NCBI RefSeq assembly: GCF_003416885.1
Contig: NZ_QVPD01000008.1
Location: forward strand, 1 to 64,000
Origin: Cognatiluteimonas weifangensis
Lineage (GTDB): Bacteria > Pseudomonadota > Gammaproteobacteria > Xanthomonadales > Xanthomonadaceae
Direction of reading: 5' to 3'
DNA length: 64,000 bases
In this document: positions 1-9,296 of the stretch, piece after piece
Layout: every line of letters begins with the position of its first letter
How positions within the stretch are numbered: the stretch's first letter is position 1
Notes under the pieces: generated by a model
Told to the model about the DNA's origin: nothing
Seen by the model: the letters and a program-made list of their open reading frames with translations, nothing else
The model's database searches: none
Made by a program: the position numbers and the translations under genes

Positions 1-290
1 CCGGCCTGTGCGGGACCGTCGGCGGCATGGATGCCGCCGAGGAGCCTACAGGGACGTATTCACGGCGTGTCCCGCACAGGCCGGGCTACCGGCTTCCCCC
101 CACGGAAGCTTCCGTGCTTGAAACATGTATTCCCGTCGTGTCCCGCACAGGTTGGGGCCGTCGGTTTCTGCCTTCGTTTCACCCGCAGAAGCTTCCGCAC
201 TTGAAGGGATGTTTTCGCGCCGTGTCCCGCACAGGCTGAGCCACCGACTTCCCGGCAGAGGTCCTCTCGCATTTGTGGCGAATTTTTCTT
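1..290. repeat. Dispersed repeat cluster (GTCCCGCACAGG family)
   Basis: Noncoding repeat block upstream of the dinB terminus. The unit CGTGTCCCGCACAGG recurs near 66, 137 and 220, and its reverse complement CCTGTGCGGGAC lies at 5-16. It also contains the palindrome GGCGGCATGGATGCCGCC at 21-38. Bases 1-108 recur in inverted orientation at 20726-20833 with about two mismatches, so this is a dispersed family and not a local tandem. Short open frames here (for example 27-239) are low-complexity and look like chance frames. About 70 bases (291-358) between the block and the dinB stop hold nothing I recognise. Confidence 0.8.
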
Positions 291-358
291 TCCCGGCTTC
301 GAGGTTCGGCTTCCCGGCGGTGCAGCATTCGCGGGGATGGCCATGATTCGGGGTTTCC

Positions 359-1453
359 CTAGCCGGGTTCGAACAGTTCCGGCTGTGCGGCCAGGTCGTC
401 GGGGCCGGCGAATCCGGTCAGGCCCACGCCGACGAGGCGATAGCGCGTGCGCGAGGGCAGGCCGACGCGCTCGCGCAGGGCGCAAGCGATCTCGGCCAGC
501 GCCTGCGCCGAGGCCGGCGGCTGCGGCGGCGTCAGGCTGCGGGTCAGGATGCGGAAATCGCCGGTCTTGAGCTTGAGCACCACGGTGCGCGCGATGCGCT
601 CGGGATGCTGCATGCGCTCGCGCTGGTAGCCGGCCCAGTTGTGCTCGGCGAGGCGGCGGATGTGCGGCTCGGTTTCGGCCAGCAGCAGGTCGTGCTCGAA
701 GGTGTCCTCGCTGGAGATCTGCAGCGTCGGGCGTCCGGACACGACCGGATGCTCGTCGATGCCGTACGCGAGCTCGTGCAGGCGCCGGCCCCAGCGGCCG
801 AAGCGATGTTCCAGGTCCTCCGCCGCGAAACCGCGCAGGTCGGCGACCACGGCGACGCCGAGCGCGGCGAGCCTGCGTTCCATCACCTTGCCCACGCCCG
901 GCAGCCGACCGACCGGCAGCGGCGCCAGGAACGCCTCGACCTGGTGCGGGCGGACCACGAACAGACCGTCGGGTTTGCGGAAATCCGACGCGATCTTGGC
1001 CACGAACTTGTTCGGCGCCACGCCCGCGGAGGCGGTCAGCCGGGTTTCCTCGCGGATCGCCGCGCGGATCGCCTTGGCGGCGGCGGTCGCGGAGGGCAGG
1101 CCGCTGGCGTTGGCGCTGACGTCCAGGTAGGCCTCGTCCAGCGACAGCGGTTCGATCAGGTCGGTATGGCGCGCGAAAATCGCGTGCACCTGGCGCGACA
1201 CCGCCTTGTAGCGCACGAAGTCCGGCGGCACGAACACCGCCTGCGGGCACAGCCGTTCGGCGCGCAGCGCCGGCATCGCCGAGCGCACCCCGAACCGGCG
1301 CGCCTCGTAGGAGGCCGCGCATACCACCGAGCGCTTGCCGCGCCAGGCGACGACGACCGGGCGCCCGCGCAGCGCGGGATCGTCGCGCTGCTCCACCGAT
1401 GCGTAGAACGCATCCATGTCGACGTGGATGATCTTGCGCTGCGGCGGAGTCAC
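359..1453 (-). CDS. dinB: DNA polymerase IV (Y-family)
   Basis: Error-prone Y-family polymerase that extends primers past lesions. The 364-residue protein has the usual family length. The N-terminal motif HVDMDAFYASVE supplies metal ligand Asp12, and SLDEAYLDV supplies the Asp106-Glu107 pair, so the palm appears active. GVAPNKFVAKIASD matches the family, and the protein ends in QPELF (357-361), a good sliding-clamp binding pentapeptide. The start codon is GTG. It is chosen because the protein aligns with DinB from residue 7 (KIIHVDMD), and because a TAGAAT -10 box at 1460-1465 places transcription initiation on the GTG itself, implying a leaderless message. No LexA box was recognised, so SOS control cannot be claimed. 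Confidence 0.95.
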   Translation of the reverse strand: MTPPQRKIIHVDMDAFYASVEQRDDPALRGRPVVVAWRGKRSVVCAASYEARRFGVRSAMPALRAERLCPQAVFVPPDFVRYKAVSRQVHAIFARHTDLIEPLSLDEAYLDVSANASGLPSATAAAKAIRAAIREETRLTASAGVAPNKFVAKIASDFRKPDGLFVVRPHQVEAFLAPLPVGRLPGVGKVMERRLAALGVAVVADLRGFAAEDLEHRFGRWGRRLHELAYGIDEHPVVSGRPTLQISSEDTFEHDLLLAETEPHIRRLAEHNWAGYQRERMQHPERIARTVVLKLKTGDFRILTRSLTPPQPPASAQALAEIACALRERVGLPSRTRYRLVGVGLTGFAGPDDLAAQPELFEPG

Positions 1454-1465
1454 GCCACGATTCTA
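1453..1465 (-). promoter_or_regulatory. dinB -10 promoter element, leaderless
   Basis: On the minus strand GCTAGAAT gives a TAGAAT -10 hexamer at 1460-1465. Seven bases downstream of its last T is 1453, the first base of the GTG start codon. No consensus -35 is seen at 17 bp spacing. The leaderless reading is inferred from spacing, and the same arrangement recurs at 14336 and 37856. Confidence 0.5.
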
Positions 1466-1623
1466 GCGGTCGGGCGGCGCACCGGACCGACCGCGCCGCA
1501 TCGGCGCGCCCAGGACGGCATCGATCGTCGAGGGCCGTGGAACGACGCAGGCGGCGGCCATGTCGCCGGTGCGTTGCGCGACGACGGGCCCCGTGCCGCC
1601 GCGCCGGGCGCCGGCCGCGGCGC

Positions 1624-3027
1624 TCAGACCACGCCAGTCCCGTAGAACACGCCGATCACCACGAACACCGCCAGGGTCTTGATCAGGGTGATCGCGAACA
1701 CGTCCTTGTAGGCCTGGCGGTGGGTCAGGCCGGTGACCGCCAGCAGGGTGATCACCGCGCCGTTGTGCGGCAGCGTGTCCATGCCGCCGGAGGCCATCGC
1801 CGCGACCCGGTGGAAGACTTCCAGCGGGATCCCGGCGGCGTGCGCATTGGCGATGAAGGTCTCCGACATCGCCGCCAGCGCGATGCTCATGCCGCCCGAC
1901 GCCGAGCCGGTGATGCCGGCCAGCGCGGTCACGGTGACGGCCTCGTTGACCAGCGGGTTGGGGATCGCGCCGAGCGCGTTGGCCACGACCAGGAAGCCGG
2001 GCAGGGCGGCGATCACCGCGCCGAAGCCGTATTCGGACGCGGTGTTCATGGACGCCAGCAACGCGCCGCCGATCGCGGTCCGGGTGCCTTCGGCGAAGCT
2101 CCGCGTCACCGGCTTCCACGCGAACGCCAGCACGCAGGCGATGCCGAGCAGCAGCGCGCCCTCGACCGCCCAGATCGCGGCGACCTTGGACACCTCCTGC
2201 ACCACCGGCGCGGCGTTGCCGACCACCGCCGGCGCGAACGCATGGCTGCTGCCGTAGAAGGCCGGGATCGCGTCGGTGAGCAGTTTGTTGGCCACGCCCA
2301 CCAGCAGCAGTGGCGCGATCGCGACGGCCGGGTGCGCGAGCCGGCTGCCGGCGAACGGCGCCGGTTCGTTGACCAGCGCGGCCGGGTCGCCGTAGCCCTC
2401 GCCCTTGCGCAGCGCGACGCGGCGCCGCCAGTCGAGGTAGCTCATGCCCAGGATCAGGATGAACACCGCGCCGATCGTGCCCAGCCAGGGCGCCGCCCAG
2501 GCGTTGGTGCCGAAGAACGCCGCCGGGATGATGTTCTGGATCTGCGGCGTGCCCGGCAACGCGTCCATGGTGAAGGTGAAGGCGCCCAGCGCGATCGTGC
2601 CCGGGATCAGGCGCTTGGGGATGTCGCTCTGGCGGAACAGCTCGGCGGCGAACGGGTACACCGCGAACACCACCACGAACAGCGACACCCCGCCGTAGGT
2701 CAGCAGCGCGCACACCGCCACGATCGACAGCATCGCCCGCGAGGCGCCGAACAGGCGGATGGTCGCGGCCACGATCGACTTGGAGAAACCCGACAGCTCG
2801 ATCACCTTGCCGAACACCGCGCCCAGCAGGAACACCGGGAAATACAGCTTCAGGAAGCCGACCATCTTGTCCATGAACAGGCCGGTGAACATCGGCGCGA
2901 CCAGCGACGGGTCGGTCAACAGCACCGCGCCCAGCGCCGCGACCGGCGCGAACAGGATCACGCTGTGGCCGCGGTAGGCCACGTACATCAGGAAGCACAG
3001 CGCGGCCAGCACGATCACGAATGCCAT
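1624..3027 (-). CDS. GntP-family permease
   Basis: Inner-membrane secondary transporter of the GntP (gluconate:H+ symporter) type. The 467 residues are almost entirely hydrophobic segments with short loops (about 11-12 predicted helices), the usual length for GntP. The stretch with DALPGTPQIQNIIPAAFFGT near residues 154-175 and the C-terminal TLPHNGAVITLLAVTGL segment are typical of this superfamily. The substrate, probably a small organic or sugar acid, cannot be read from the sequence. It is divergent from the TonB-dependent receptor at 3195 across 167 bp, so the two may supply inner- and outer-membrane steps for one compound. That pairing is inference. Confidence 0.8.
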   Translation of the reverse strand: MAFVIVLAALCFLMYVAYRGHSVILFAPVAALGAVLLTDPSLVAPMFTGLFMDKMVGFLKLYFPVFLLGAVFGKVIELSGFSKSIVAATIRLFGASRAMLSIVAVCALLTYGGVSLFVVVFAVYPFAAELFRQSDIPKRLIPGTIALGAFTFTMDALPGTPQIQNIIPAAFFGTNAWAAPWLGTIGAVFILILGMSYLDWRRRVALRKGEGYGDPAALVNEPAPFAGSRLAHPAVAIAPLLLVGVANKLLTDAIPAFYGSSHAFAPAVVGNAAPVVQEVSKVAAIWAVEGALLLGIACVLAFAWKPVTRSFAEGTRTAIGGALLASMNTASEYGFGAVIAALPGFLVVANALGAIPNPLVNEAVTVTALAGITGSASGGMSIALAAMSETFIANAHAAGIPLEVFHRVAAMASGGMDTLPHNGAVITLLAVTGLTHRQAYKDVFAITLIKTLAVFVVIGVFYGTGVV

Positions 3028-3194
3028 CGGTTCGTTCCCCGGCCGCGACCGGCCTGTCCCGGGCTGGAAGTGTCGGCAACGCCGCCCGCACGGCCCATTG
3101 TCCGAAGGTACGATGCCGCGCCGCCGGCGCCCGCCCTAGGCTTGCGCCCCATCTGCGGCGCATGCCGTGCCTGCGATGTCCAAGGGGAGAGTCG
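3028..3194 (+). promoter_or_regulatory. Divergent intergenic region with TAGGCT -10 and Shine-Dalgarno
   Basis: Region between the GntP-type permease (minus) and the TonB-dependent receptor (plus). CCTAGGCT gives a TAGGCT -10 at 3137-3142 for the receptor. AAGGGGAGAG at 3182-3191 is a strong ribosome binding site five bases before ATG 3195, and decides that start over the in-frame ATG at 3021. No operator was recognised. Confidence 0.5.
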
Positions 3195-5534
3195 ATGAAG
3201 CGCAAGTATTTGAGCCTGGCGATCGGTGGCGTGCTGATGTCGTCGGTGCTGGCCTCGCCGCTGGCCGTGGCGCAGGACGCTCCGGCGGCCGCGATCACGC
3301 AGGACCAGACGCCCGCCCCTGCGGCACAGACCGAGGACAAGGCGCAGACGACGACGCTCGGCGCCGTCACCGTCACCGCGCGCCGCCGCGAGGAGTCGAT
3401 CCAGGACGTGCCGGTGGCGGTCAGCGCGTTCGGCGAGGACCAGCTCAAGGACCTGCAGGCCAGCGACATCTCCGGCCTGCAGGGCGCCGTGCCCAACATG
3501 AACATCGTCCAGGGCCGCGGCTCGTCCAACAGCGTCAACGTCTTCATCCGCGGCATCGGCCAGCCCGACGCGCTGCAGACCTTCGACCCCGGCGTGGGCA
3601 TGTACGTCGATGACGTCTATTACTCGCGCATCAACGGCGCGATGCTGTCGCTGTTCGACGTCGCCCAGGTGGAAGTGCTGCGCGGCCCGCAGGGCACGCT
3701 GTACGGCAAGAACTCCACCGGCGGCGCGATCAAGATCGCCACCAAGGATCCGTTCGATTATTCCGGCGGTTCGGTCGAAGCCACGGTCGGCAACTTCGGC
3801 CGCGTCGAGGGCCGCTTCTATTACGGCGACCGTTTCAGCGAGACGGTGGCGGGCAGCATCGCCGCGGCCTGGATCGGCAACGACGGCCACGTGCGCGACC
3901 CGGCCACCGGCCGGCGCTACAACGACGACGACACCCGCGCGGTGCGCGCCAAGCTGGCGTTCCGCCCCAGCGAGACGTTCGACGCCACCCTGTCGCTCGA
4001 TTACACCCGCCAGGACGCGGCGCTGACCCTGGGCCATCCGACCGCCCCGTTCCTGATCACCGACCTCGTCACTGGCGCGTACTTCACCCCGGCGCCGTCG
4101 GCCGATTACGACTTCGAGACCCGTACCTCGTTTTCGCCGGACAAGGGCCAGGAGATGACCCACAAGGGCGCCTCGCTCAACATGGCGTGGACGCTCAACG
4201 ACGCCTGGCTGCTGAAGAGCATCAGCGCCTGGCGCAAGCTCGACAGCGAGTCCTACATCGACATCGATGCCTCCGAATACGAACTCGGCGACGTGTTCGT
4301 CGGCTTCCACCAGGAACAGTGGAGCCAGGAGCTGCAGCTGCAGTACGACAACGGCAGCAACGTCAGGGCGATCTTCGGCGCCTACTACCTGGACGAGAAG
4401 GTGCCCTCGCACCAGGAAGCCTACGCCGACAGCCTGTTCACCAACGGCGGCGTCGCCGTGGACTTCCTGCGCACCATCGACGACGACCTGCACACCACCA
4501 GCAGCGCCCTGTTCGCCAGCGCCGACTGGGATTTCGCCCCGACCTGGACGCTCTCGGCCGGCGTGCGCCACACCCGCGAAAAGAAGGAATACTCGCGCAC
4601 GACCAGCATCTTCTGGGATTCCACCTCGCTGTTCCTCGGCTTCATCCCGTTCCCGGCGCTCAACCAGGATCCGCAGGCGGTGATCGACGGCGCGCACAAG
4701 ACCTGGAGCGCGACCACGCCGTCGATCAGCCTGAAGAAGGCCTTCAGCGACAACGTCACCGCCTACGCCTCGGCCAGCCGCGGCTTCAAGTCCGGCGGCT
4801 TCAACGGCCGCTCCAACACCCAGGCCGAGTCCGACAACCCCGAGTTCGATCCCGAGTTCGTCTGGACCTACGAGCTGGGCCTGAAGATGCAGTCGGCCAA
4901 CCGGCGCCTGTCGGCCAACATCGCCGCCTTCCACAGCGAGTACGAGGACTTCCAGGCGCGCGTCTCCGAGGTGCTGGAATCCGGCGGCATCCCGTCGTTC
5001 AACTTCCCGGTGCTCAACGCCGCCAAGATGACCATCGACGGCATCGAGTTCGAAGTCCTGGCGCAACTGGGCGAGCGCACCACGCTGTCGGCGCAGCTGG
5101 GCTGGATGGACGCCGGCTACGACAAGTTCGTCGATCTGCGCACCTCGGACCCGACGCGGGTGGACTACAACCCGAACCTGCACGACCACGTGCCGTTCTC
5201 GCCCGAGTTCACCGGCCGCATCGCGCTGCAGCACGGCTTCTCGCTGGGCGACAACGGCACCCTGACGATCGGCGGCGACGCCTCCTACCGCAGCAAGACC
5301 TGGCTGTCGGTGGACAACCGCGAGAACCTGAGCCAGGGCGCCTACACCCTGCTCGGCCTGTACGGCGTGTGGGACTCGCCCGACTACGCCTGGCAGGTCC
5401 GCGCCGGCGTGCGCAACCTGACCGACGAGACCTACAAGACCGAAGGCCAGGAGTTCTCCAGCGTCGGCAACATCCAGACCGCCTACTACGGCATGCCGCG
5501 CAACTACTACCTGTCGGTGCGCTACAACTTCTGA
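3195..5534 (+). CDS. TonB-dependent outer-membrane receptor
   Basis: Ligand-gated 22-strand outer-membrane transporter energised by TonB. It starts MKRKYLSLAIGGVLMSSVLA, a Sec signal peptide with likely cleavage after PLAVAQ (residue about 27). A low-complexity Ala/Pro/Gln stretch is followed by a TonB-box-like segment (TLGAVTVTARRREE). The plug domain includes NVFIRGIG, GVGMYVDDVYYSR and VEVLRGPQGTLYGKNSTGGAI, the hallmark of the plug-barrel junction. The C terminus YYLSVRYNF ends in Phe, as needed for BAM insertion. At 779 residues the length is normal. It resembles the broad iron/carbohydrate receptor group, but the substrate is unknown. The divergent GntP-type permease is the only contextual hint. 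Confidence 0.9.
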   Translation: MKRKYLSLAIGGVLMSSVLASPLAVAQDAPAAAITQDQTPAPAAQTEDKAQTTTLGAVTVTARRREESIQDVPVAVSAFGEDQLKDLQASDISGLQGAVPNMNIVQGRGSSNSVNVFIRGIGQPDALQTFDPGVGMYVDDVYYSRINGAMLSLFDVAQVEVLRGPQGTLYGKNSTGGAIKIATKDPFDYSGGSVEATVGNFGRVEGRFYYGDRFSETVAGSIAAAWIGNDGHVRDPATGRRYNDDDTRAVRAKLAFRPSETFDATLSLDYTRQDAALTLGHPTAPFLITDLVTGAYFTPAPSADYDFETRTSFSPDKGQEMTHKGASLNMAWTLNDAWLLKSISAWRKLDSESYIDIDASEYELGDVFVGFHQEQWSQELQLQYDNGSNVRAIFGAYYLDEKVPSHQEAYADSLFTNGGVAVDFLRTIDDDLHTTSSALFASADWDFAPTWTLSAGVRHTREKKEYSRTTSIFWDSTSLFLGFIPFPALNQDPQAVIDGAHKTWSATTPSISLKKAFSDNVTAYASASRGFKSGGFNGRSNTQAESDNPEFDPEFVWTYELGLKMQSANRRLSANIAAFHSEYEDFQARVSEVLESGGIPSFNFPVLNAAKMTIDGIEFEVLAQLGERTTLSAQLGWMDAGYDKFVDLRTSDPTRVDYNPNLHDHVPFSPEFTGRIALQHGFSLGDNGTLTIGGDASYRSKTWLSVDNRENLSQGAYTLLGLYGVWDSPDYAWQVRAGVRNLTDETYKTEGQEFSSVGNIQTAYYGMPRNYYLSVRYNF

Positions 5535-5604
5535 CGCCGCGGCAGCGTGCGAACCGTGCGGAAGATGGCGGCGGGCCCGGTCCCGTCGCCTTCTTTTTTG
5601 CCGG

Positions 5605-5610
5605 TAGGAT
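5605..5610 (+). promoter_or_regulatory. Candidate -10 for sensor kinase gene
   Basis: TAGGAT at 5605-5610 after a run of seven T (5593-5599). Transcription would start near 5617, about 20 bases before ATG 5637. No clear -35. Confidence 0.35.
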
Positions 5611-5636
5611 TGGCCCATGAGCCGGGGGCCTGACCG

Positions 5637-8600
5637 ATGCTGAGCGTTGCCGTGGTCGTGGCCGCGGCGACGCTGTGGCTGGGGCTGCTGTTCGCGGCCG
5701 GCCTCTACGGCGAACGCCGGCCGCAGGTGCTGGCCACGCACTGGCGCCATGTCTATGCGCTGTCGCTGGCGGTGCACTGCACCTCCTGGACTTTCTACGG
5801 CACGGTGACGCAGGCGGCGCGCTACGGCTGGCCGCTGCCGCCGACCTTCCTCGGCGCGATCGTGCTGTACGTGCTGGCGGCCGCATTCATGCTGCGGCTG
5901 GTGCAGCTGGCGCGCGAGACCAACGCCACCTCGATCGCCGACCTGATCGCCACTCGCCTGGGCAAGGACGCCTGGCTGGCGGCGACCGTCACCCTGGTCG
6001 CCGCGCTCGGCCTGATCCCGTACATCGCGCTGCAGCTCAAGGCGATGGCGATGAGCTTCGCGATGCTGACCACGCGCGGGGCGGGCGACGCCGCGCCCGC
6101 CTGGCAGGACAGCGCGCTGTACGTGGCGCTGGCGATGGCGGCGTTCGCGATGCTGTTCGGCACCCGCCGCGCCAGCGCCGCCGAGCACAACCGCGGGCTG
6201 GTGCTGGCGATGGCGGTGGAGTCGCTGTTCAAGCTGGCGGCGATGCTGGCGCTGGGCGCGTTCGTCTGGTTCGGGCTGGACGCGCTGCCGGCGGTGGCCG
6301 CGCGCGTGCCGGCGCCGCCCACGGCCGGCGGCTTCGCCCCGCTGGTGCTGCTGGGCGCGTTCGCAATGTTCATCCTGCCGCACCAGTTCCACATCGCCGT
6401 GGTCGAGTGCCGCGACGAGCGCCACGTGCGCACCGCGCGCTGGCAGTTCCCCCTGTACCTGCTGCTGATCGCGCTGCCGGTGCTGCCGCTGGCGCGCGCG
6501 GGCGAGGCGCTGCTGGGCGACAGCGTGCCGTCGGACCTGTACGTGCTGGCGCTGCCCTTGTCGCAGGGGCAGCACGGGCTGGCGCTGTTCGCGTTCCTCG
6601 GCGGACTGAGCGCGGCCACCGGCATGGTCGTGGTGAGCACGCTGACGCTGAGCCTGATGATCGGCAACCACTGGTTCGCGCCGGGGCTGCTGCGCGGGGC
6701 CTGGGCGCGCAACGACGGCAGCGACCTGCGCGGCAGCGTGCTGGCGCTGCGGCGTGCCGGCATCGTGGCGATCATGCTGCTGGCCTGGGGCTACAGCCGC
6801 GTGGTCGCCGGCAGCGAGGCGCTGGCCGACGTCGGCGCGGTGTCGTTCTCGGCGCTGGCGACGCTGGTGCCGGCGCTGGGCTTCGCGGTCTGGCGGCCGC
6901 AGACGCCGCCGCGCGCGGCGGTCGCCGGGGTGCTGGCGGGATTCGCGGTGTGGTGCTGGGTGCTGCTGCTGCCGATGGCGCTGGAACTGCGCGGGACGGC
7001 GCCGGACTGGCTGCTGCACGGGCCGTGGGGCTGGAGCTGGCTGTCGGCCGACGGCCTGTTCGGCCTGACCGGCTGGAGCCGGGTGGGGCGCGCGGTCGGC
7101 GCCAGCCTGTTCGTCGGCACCGCGAGCACGGTGCTGGTCGCGCTGTGGCGGCGCGAGGCCCCGCGGCGCGCGCGTCGCGGCCTGGATGCGCAGACCCTGC
7201 GCGACGCCGGCCAGCGTTTCCTGCCGCGCGAGCGGGTCGACGAGCTGCTTCGCGGGGCGCCGCCCGCCGGTGCGGTGCCGGTGTCGACCGAGGCGCGGAT
7301 CGAGCGCGAACTGGCCGCGGTGCTGGGCTCGGCCTCGGCGCGGGTGCTGCTGGATGCGGCCCGGCGCGAGGCCGGGCACCTGGACACGGTGGCGGCGATC
7401 GTCGGCGAGGCCTCGCGCGACCTGCGCTTCAACCAGCGCGTGCTGGAAGCCGCGCTGGAGAACATGAGCCAGGGCATCAGCGTGGTCGATGCGCAGCTGC
7501 GGCTGGTGGCGTGGAACCGCCGCTATGTCGAACTGTTCGGTTATCCCGAGGCGATGCTCAAGGTCGGCATGCCGATCGCCGACCTGGCCCGGCACGCGCT
7601 GCAACGCATGCCGCCGCAGGGCGACATCGAGCAGGCGCTGCAGCGGCGCCTGGCGCACATGCGCGCCGGCACCGCGCACCTGACCGAACGCGTGTTCCCC
7701 GACGGCAGCATCGTCGAAATCCGCGGCAACCCGATGCCCGGCGGCGGCTTCGTCGCCACCTTCACCGACGTCACCGCGTTCCGCAGCACCGAAGCCGAGC
7801 TGCTGCAGGCCAAGGGAACCCTGGAGCAGCGCGTGGAAGAGCGCACCGCCGCCGCCGAGGCCGCGCGCCGCGAAGCCGAGCGCGCCAACGACGCCAAGGG
7901 CCGCTTCCTCGCCGCCATCGGCCATGACCTGCTGCAGCCGCTGCATGCCGCGCACCTGTTCACCGACGCGCTGGCCGGGCAGGTGCCGGAGACCGCGCGC
8001 GAGTCCGTGCGCCAGGTGCGCGGCGCGCTGGATTCGACCACCGGATTGCTGACCGACCTGCTCGACCTGTCGCGGCTGGAAGCCGGCGGGCTGGATCCGC
8101 AGCCGCGCGACTTCGCCCTGGCCGAAGTGCTGGAACCGCTGGCCTCGGAGTTCCGCGTGCTGGCGGCCGAGCGTGGCTTGAAGTTCGACTACCTGCCCAC
8201 GCGCGCGTGGGTGCACAGCGACCCGCAGCTGTTGCGGCGCGTGCTGCAGAACTTCCTTGCCAATGCGGTGCGCTATACCGCCAGCGGCCGCGTGCTGCTG
8301 GGCGTGCGCCGCGCGGGCGACGCGGTGCGCATCGAGGTCCACGACACCGGCCCCGGCATCGACCCGCAGGTGCAGGCATCGCTGTTCGAGGAGTTCCGTC
8401 GCGGCGAGGGCGCGGCGGGGCAGGGCCTGGGCCTGGGGTTGGCGATTGCCGATCGCATGGCGCGGCTGCTGCATGCGCCCCTTGGCCTAGACAGCCGCCC
8501 CGGTGCCGGCACGGTGTTCGCGCTGACGCTGCCGCGCGCCGCCGCCCAGGCCGTGCCGCTGGCGACCACGCAGCCGCGCCACGGCCTGGCCGGTACGCGC

Positions 8601-8963
8601 GTGCTGGTGCTGGACAACGAACCCGTCGCCCGCGCCGGGCTGCGCCAGCTGCTCGAAGGCATGGGCTGCATCGTCGTGGATGCCGGCGATGGCGAGGGTG
8701 CGCGGCGACAACTGCAGGCCATGCCGGCCGACCTATGGCTGCTCGACTACCACCTCGACGACGGCGACACCGGCGTGCAGGTGCGCGCGCGATTGGCGAG
8801 CGAGTTTGGTGCCCGACCGGCAGTGATCCTCAGTGCTGATGCGGGGGTCGAGGTGCGTGCTGCGGTGCACGAGGCTGGCCTGCCGCTGCTGATGAAGCCG
8901 TTGAAGCCACTAGCACTGAAGTCGGTGCTGGATCGGTTGTTGGTGGCGCGGGGGATGGGGTAG
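5637..8963 (+). CDS. SSS-domain hybrid sensor histidine kinase/response regulator
   Basis: Membrane-bound hybrid kinase of 1108 residues. Residues 1 to about 520 are a multi-helix domain like sodium:solute symporters (SSS), as in PutP-fused sensors. A PAS domain follows (about 610-720, VLEAALENMSQGISVVDAQL), then a coiled coil (EQRVEERTAAAEAARREAE). The dimerisation/phosphoacceptor motif AAIGHDLLQPLHAAHLF has His763. The ATPase domain has N-box NFLANAVRYT and G-box GLGLGLAIADRMA. A C-terminal receiver has phosphoacceptor Asp1037 (WLLDYHL). The HD-LLQPL H-box is the variant seen in the NahK/ErcS-like group. A LuxR-type response regulator lies on the opposite strand at 12744-13403 and would be its convergent neighbour without the Argonaute insert, so it is a plausible partner. 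The signal is unknown. Confidence 0.92.
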   Translation: MLSVAVVVAAATLWLGLLFAAGLYGERRPQVLATHWRHVYALSLAVHCTSWTFYGTVTQAARYGWPLPPTFLGAIVLYVLAAAFMLRLVQLARETNATSIADLIATRLGKDAWLAATVTLVAALGLIPYIALQLKAMAMSFAMLTTRGAGDAAPAWQDSALYVALAMAAFAMLFGTRRASAAEHNRGLVLAMAVESLFKLAAMLALGAFVWFGLDALPAVAARVPAPPTAGGFAPLVLLGAFAMFILPHQFHIAVVECRDERHVRTARWQFPLYLLLIALPVLPLARAGEALLGDSVPSDLYVLALPLSQGQHGLALFAFLGGLSAATGMVVVSTLTLSLMIGNHWFAPGLLRGAWARNDGSDLRGSVLALRRAGIVAIMLLAWGYSRVVAGSEALADVGAVSFSALATLVPALGFAVWRPQTPPRAAVAGVLAGFAVWCWVLLLPMALELRGTAPDWLLHGPWGWSWLSADGLFGLTGWSRVGRAVGASLFVGTASTVLVALWRREAPRRARRGLDAQTLRDAGQRFLPRERVDELLRGAPPAGAVPVSTEARIERELAAVLGSASARVLLDAARREAGHLDTVAAIVGEASRDLRFNQRVLEAALENMSQGISVVDAQLRLVAWNRRYVELFGYPEAMLKVGMPIADLARHALQRMPPQGDIEQALQRRLAHMRAGTAHLTERVFPDGSIVEIRGNPMPGGGFVATFTDVTAFRSTEAELLQAKGTLEQRVEERTAAAEAARREAERANDAKGRFLAAIGHDLLQPLHAAHLFTDALAGQVPETARESVRQVRGALDSTTGLLTDLLDLSRLEAGGLDPQPRDFALAEVLEPLASEFRVLAAERGLKFDYLPTRAWVHSDPQLLRRVLQNFLANAVRYTASGRVLLGVRRAGDAVRIEVHDTGPGIDPQVQASLFEEFRRGEGAAGQGLGLGLAIADRMARLLHAPLGLDSRPGAGTVFALTLPRAAAQAVPLATTQPRHGLAGTRVLVLDNEPVARAGLRQLLEGMGCIVVDAGDGEGARRQLQAMPADLWLLDYHLDDGDTGVQVRARLASEFGARPAVILSADAGVEVRAAVHEAGLPLLMKPLKPLALKSVLDRLLVARGMG

Positions 8964-9296
8964 GGCTACTTTCGACCCAAAAGCCGACCGCCGGTTTCAT
9001 TCACAATAGCCCTTGGGGTAAGACATCGAGTGCCGCACGGCAGGCGCACTTTTCCACAGAACCTCGGGCATGAAAGCCAAATTTCCAGCGGGATCGAGGG
9101 GTTCTGTGAAGCACCCAAACCAGTTACGGCTGGCGGGAAGTCCGCCGCGGCTGGTGGGGCAGTACTTCAACCGGGTATTACTTCGGCCGCGCGACCTGAC
9201 TTGCTTAAGCGTCGTGTGGGCGCGACAGTGTCCCAAAGGCTATGTGCTCGCAACAACTGCGCGGTGGAAGCTTCACGGAGATAAAAGGGGTGGGTC
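8964..9296. other. Left flank of Argonaute insert, no gene seen
   Basis: This 333-bp stretch separates the kinase stop codon from the Argonaute start, and its GC content drops within it. Short frames (8997-9236 minus, 9070-9312 plus) resemble nothing I know. At 8968-8993 there is a motif (TTTCGACCCAAAAGCC) with weak inverted similarity to GGCTTCTGGCCGATTC at the other flank (about 12711-12726). It may mark the insert borders, but the match is poor. No integrase, transposase or perfect direct repeat is visible. AAAAGGGG at 9284-9291 is a likely ribosome binding site for the TTG start at 9297. Confidence 0.5.

Noticed and set aside
3015-8474. Very long minus-strand open frame over the receptor and kinase genes
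   Set aside because: It is antisense to two clear genes, has an Arg/Gln/Ala-rich composition typical of high-GC shadow frames, and contains no recognisable domain.
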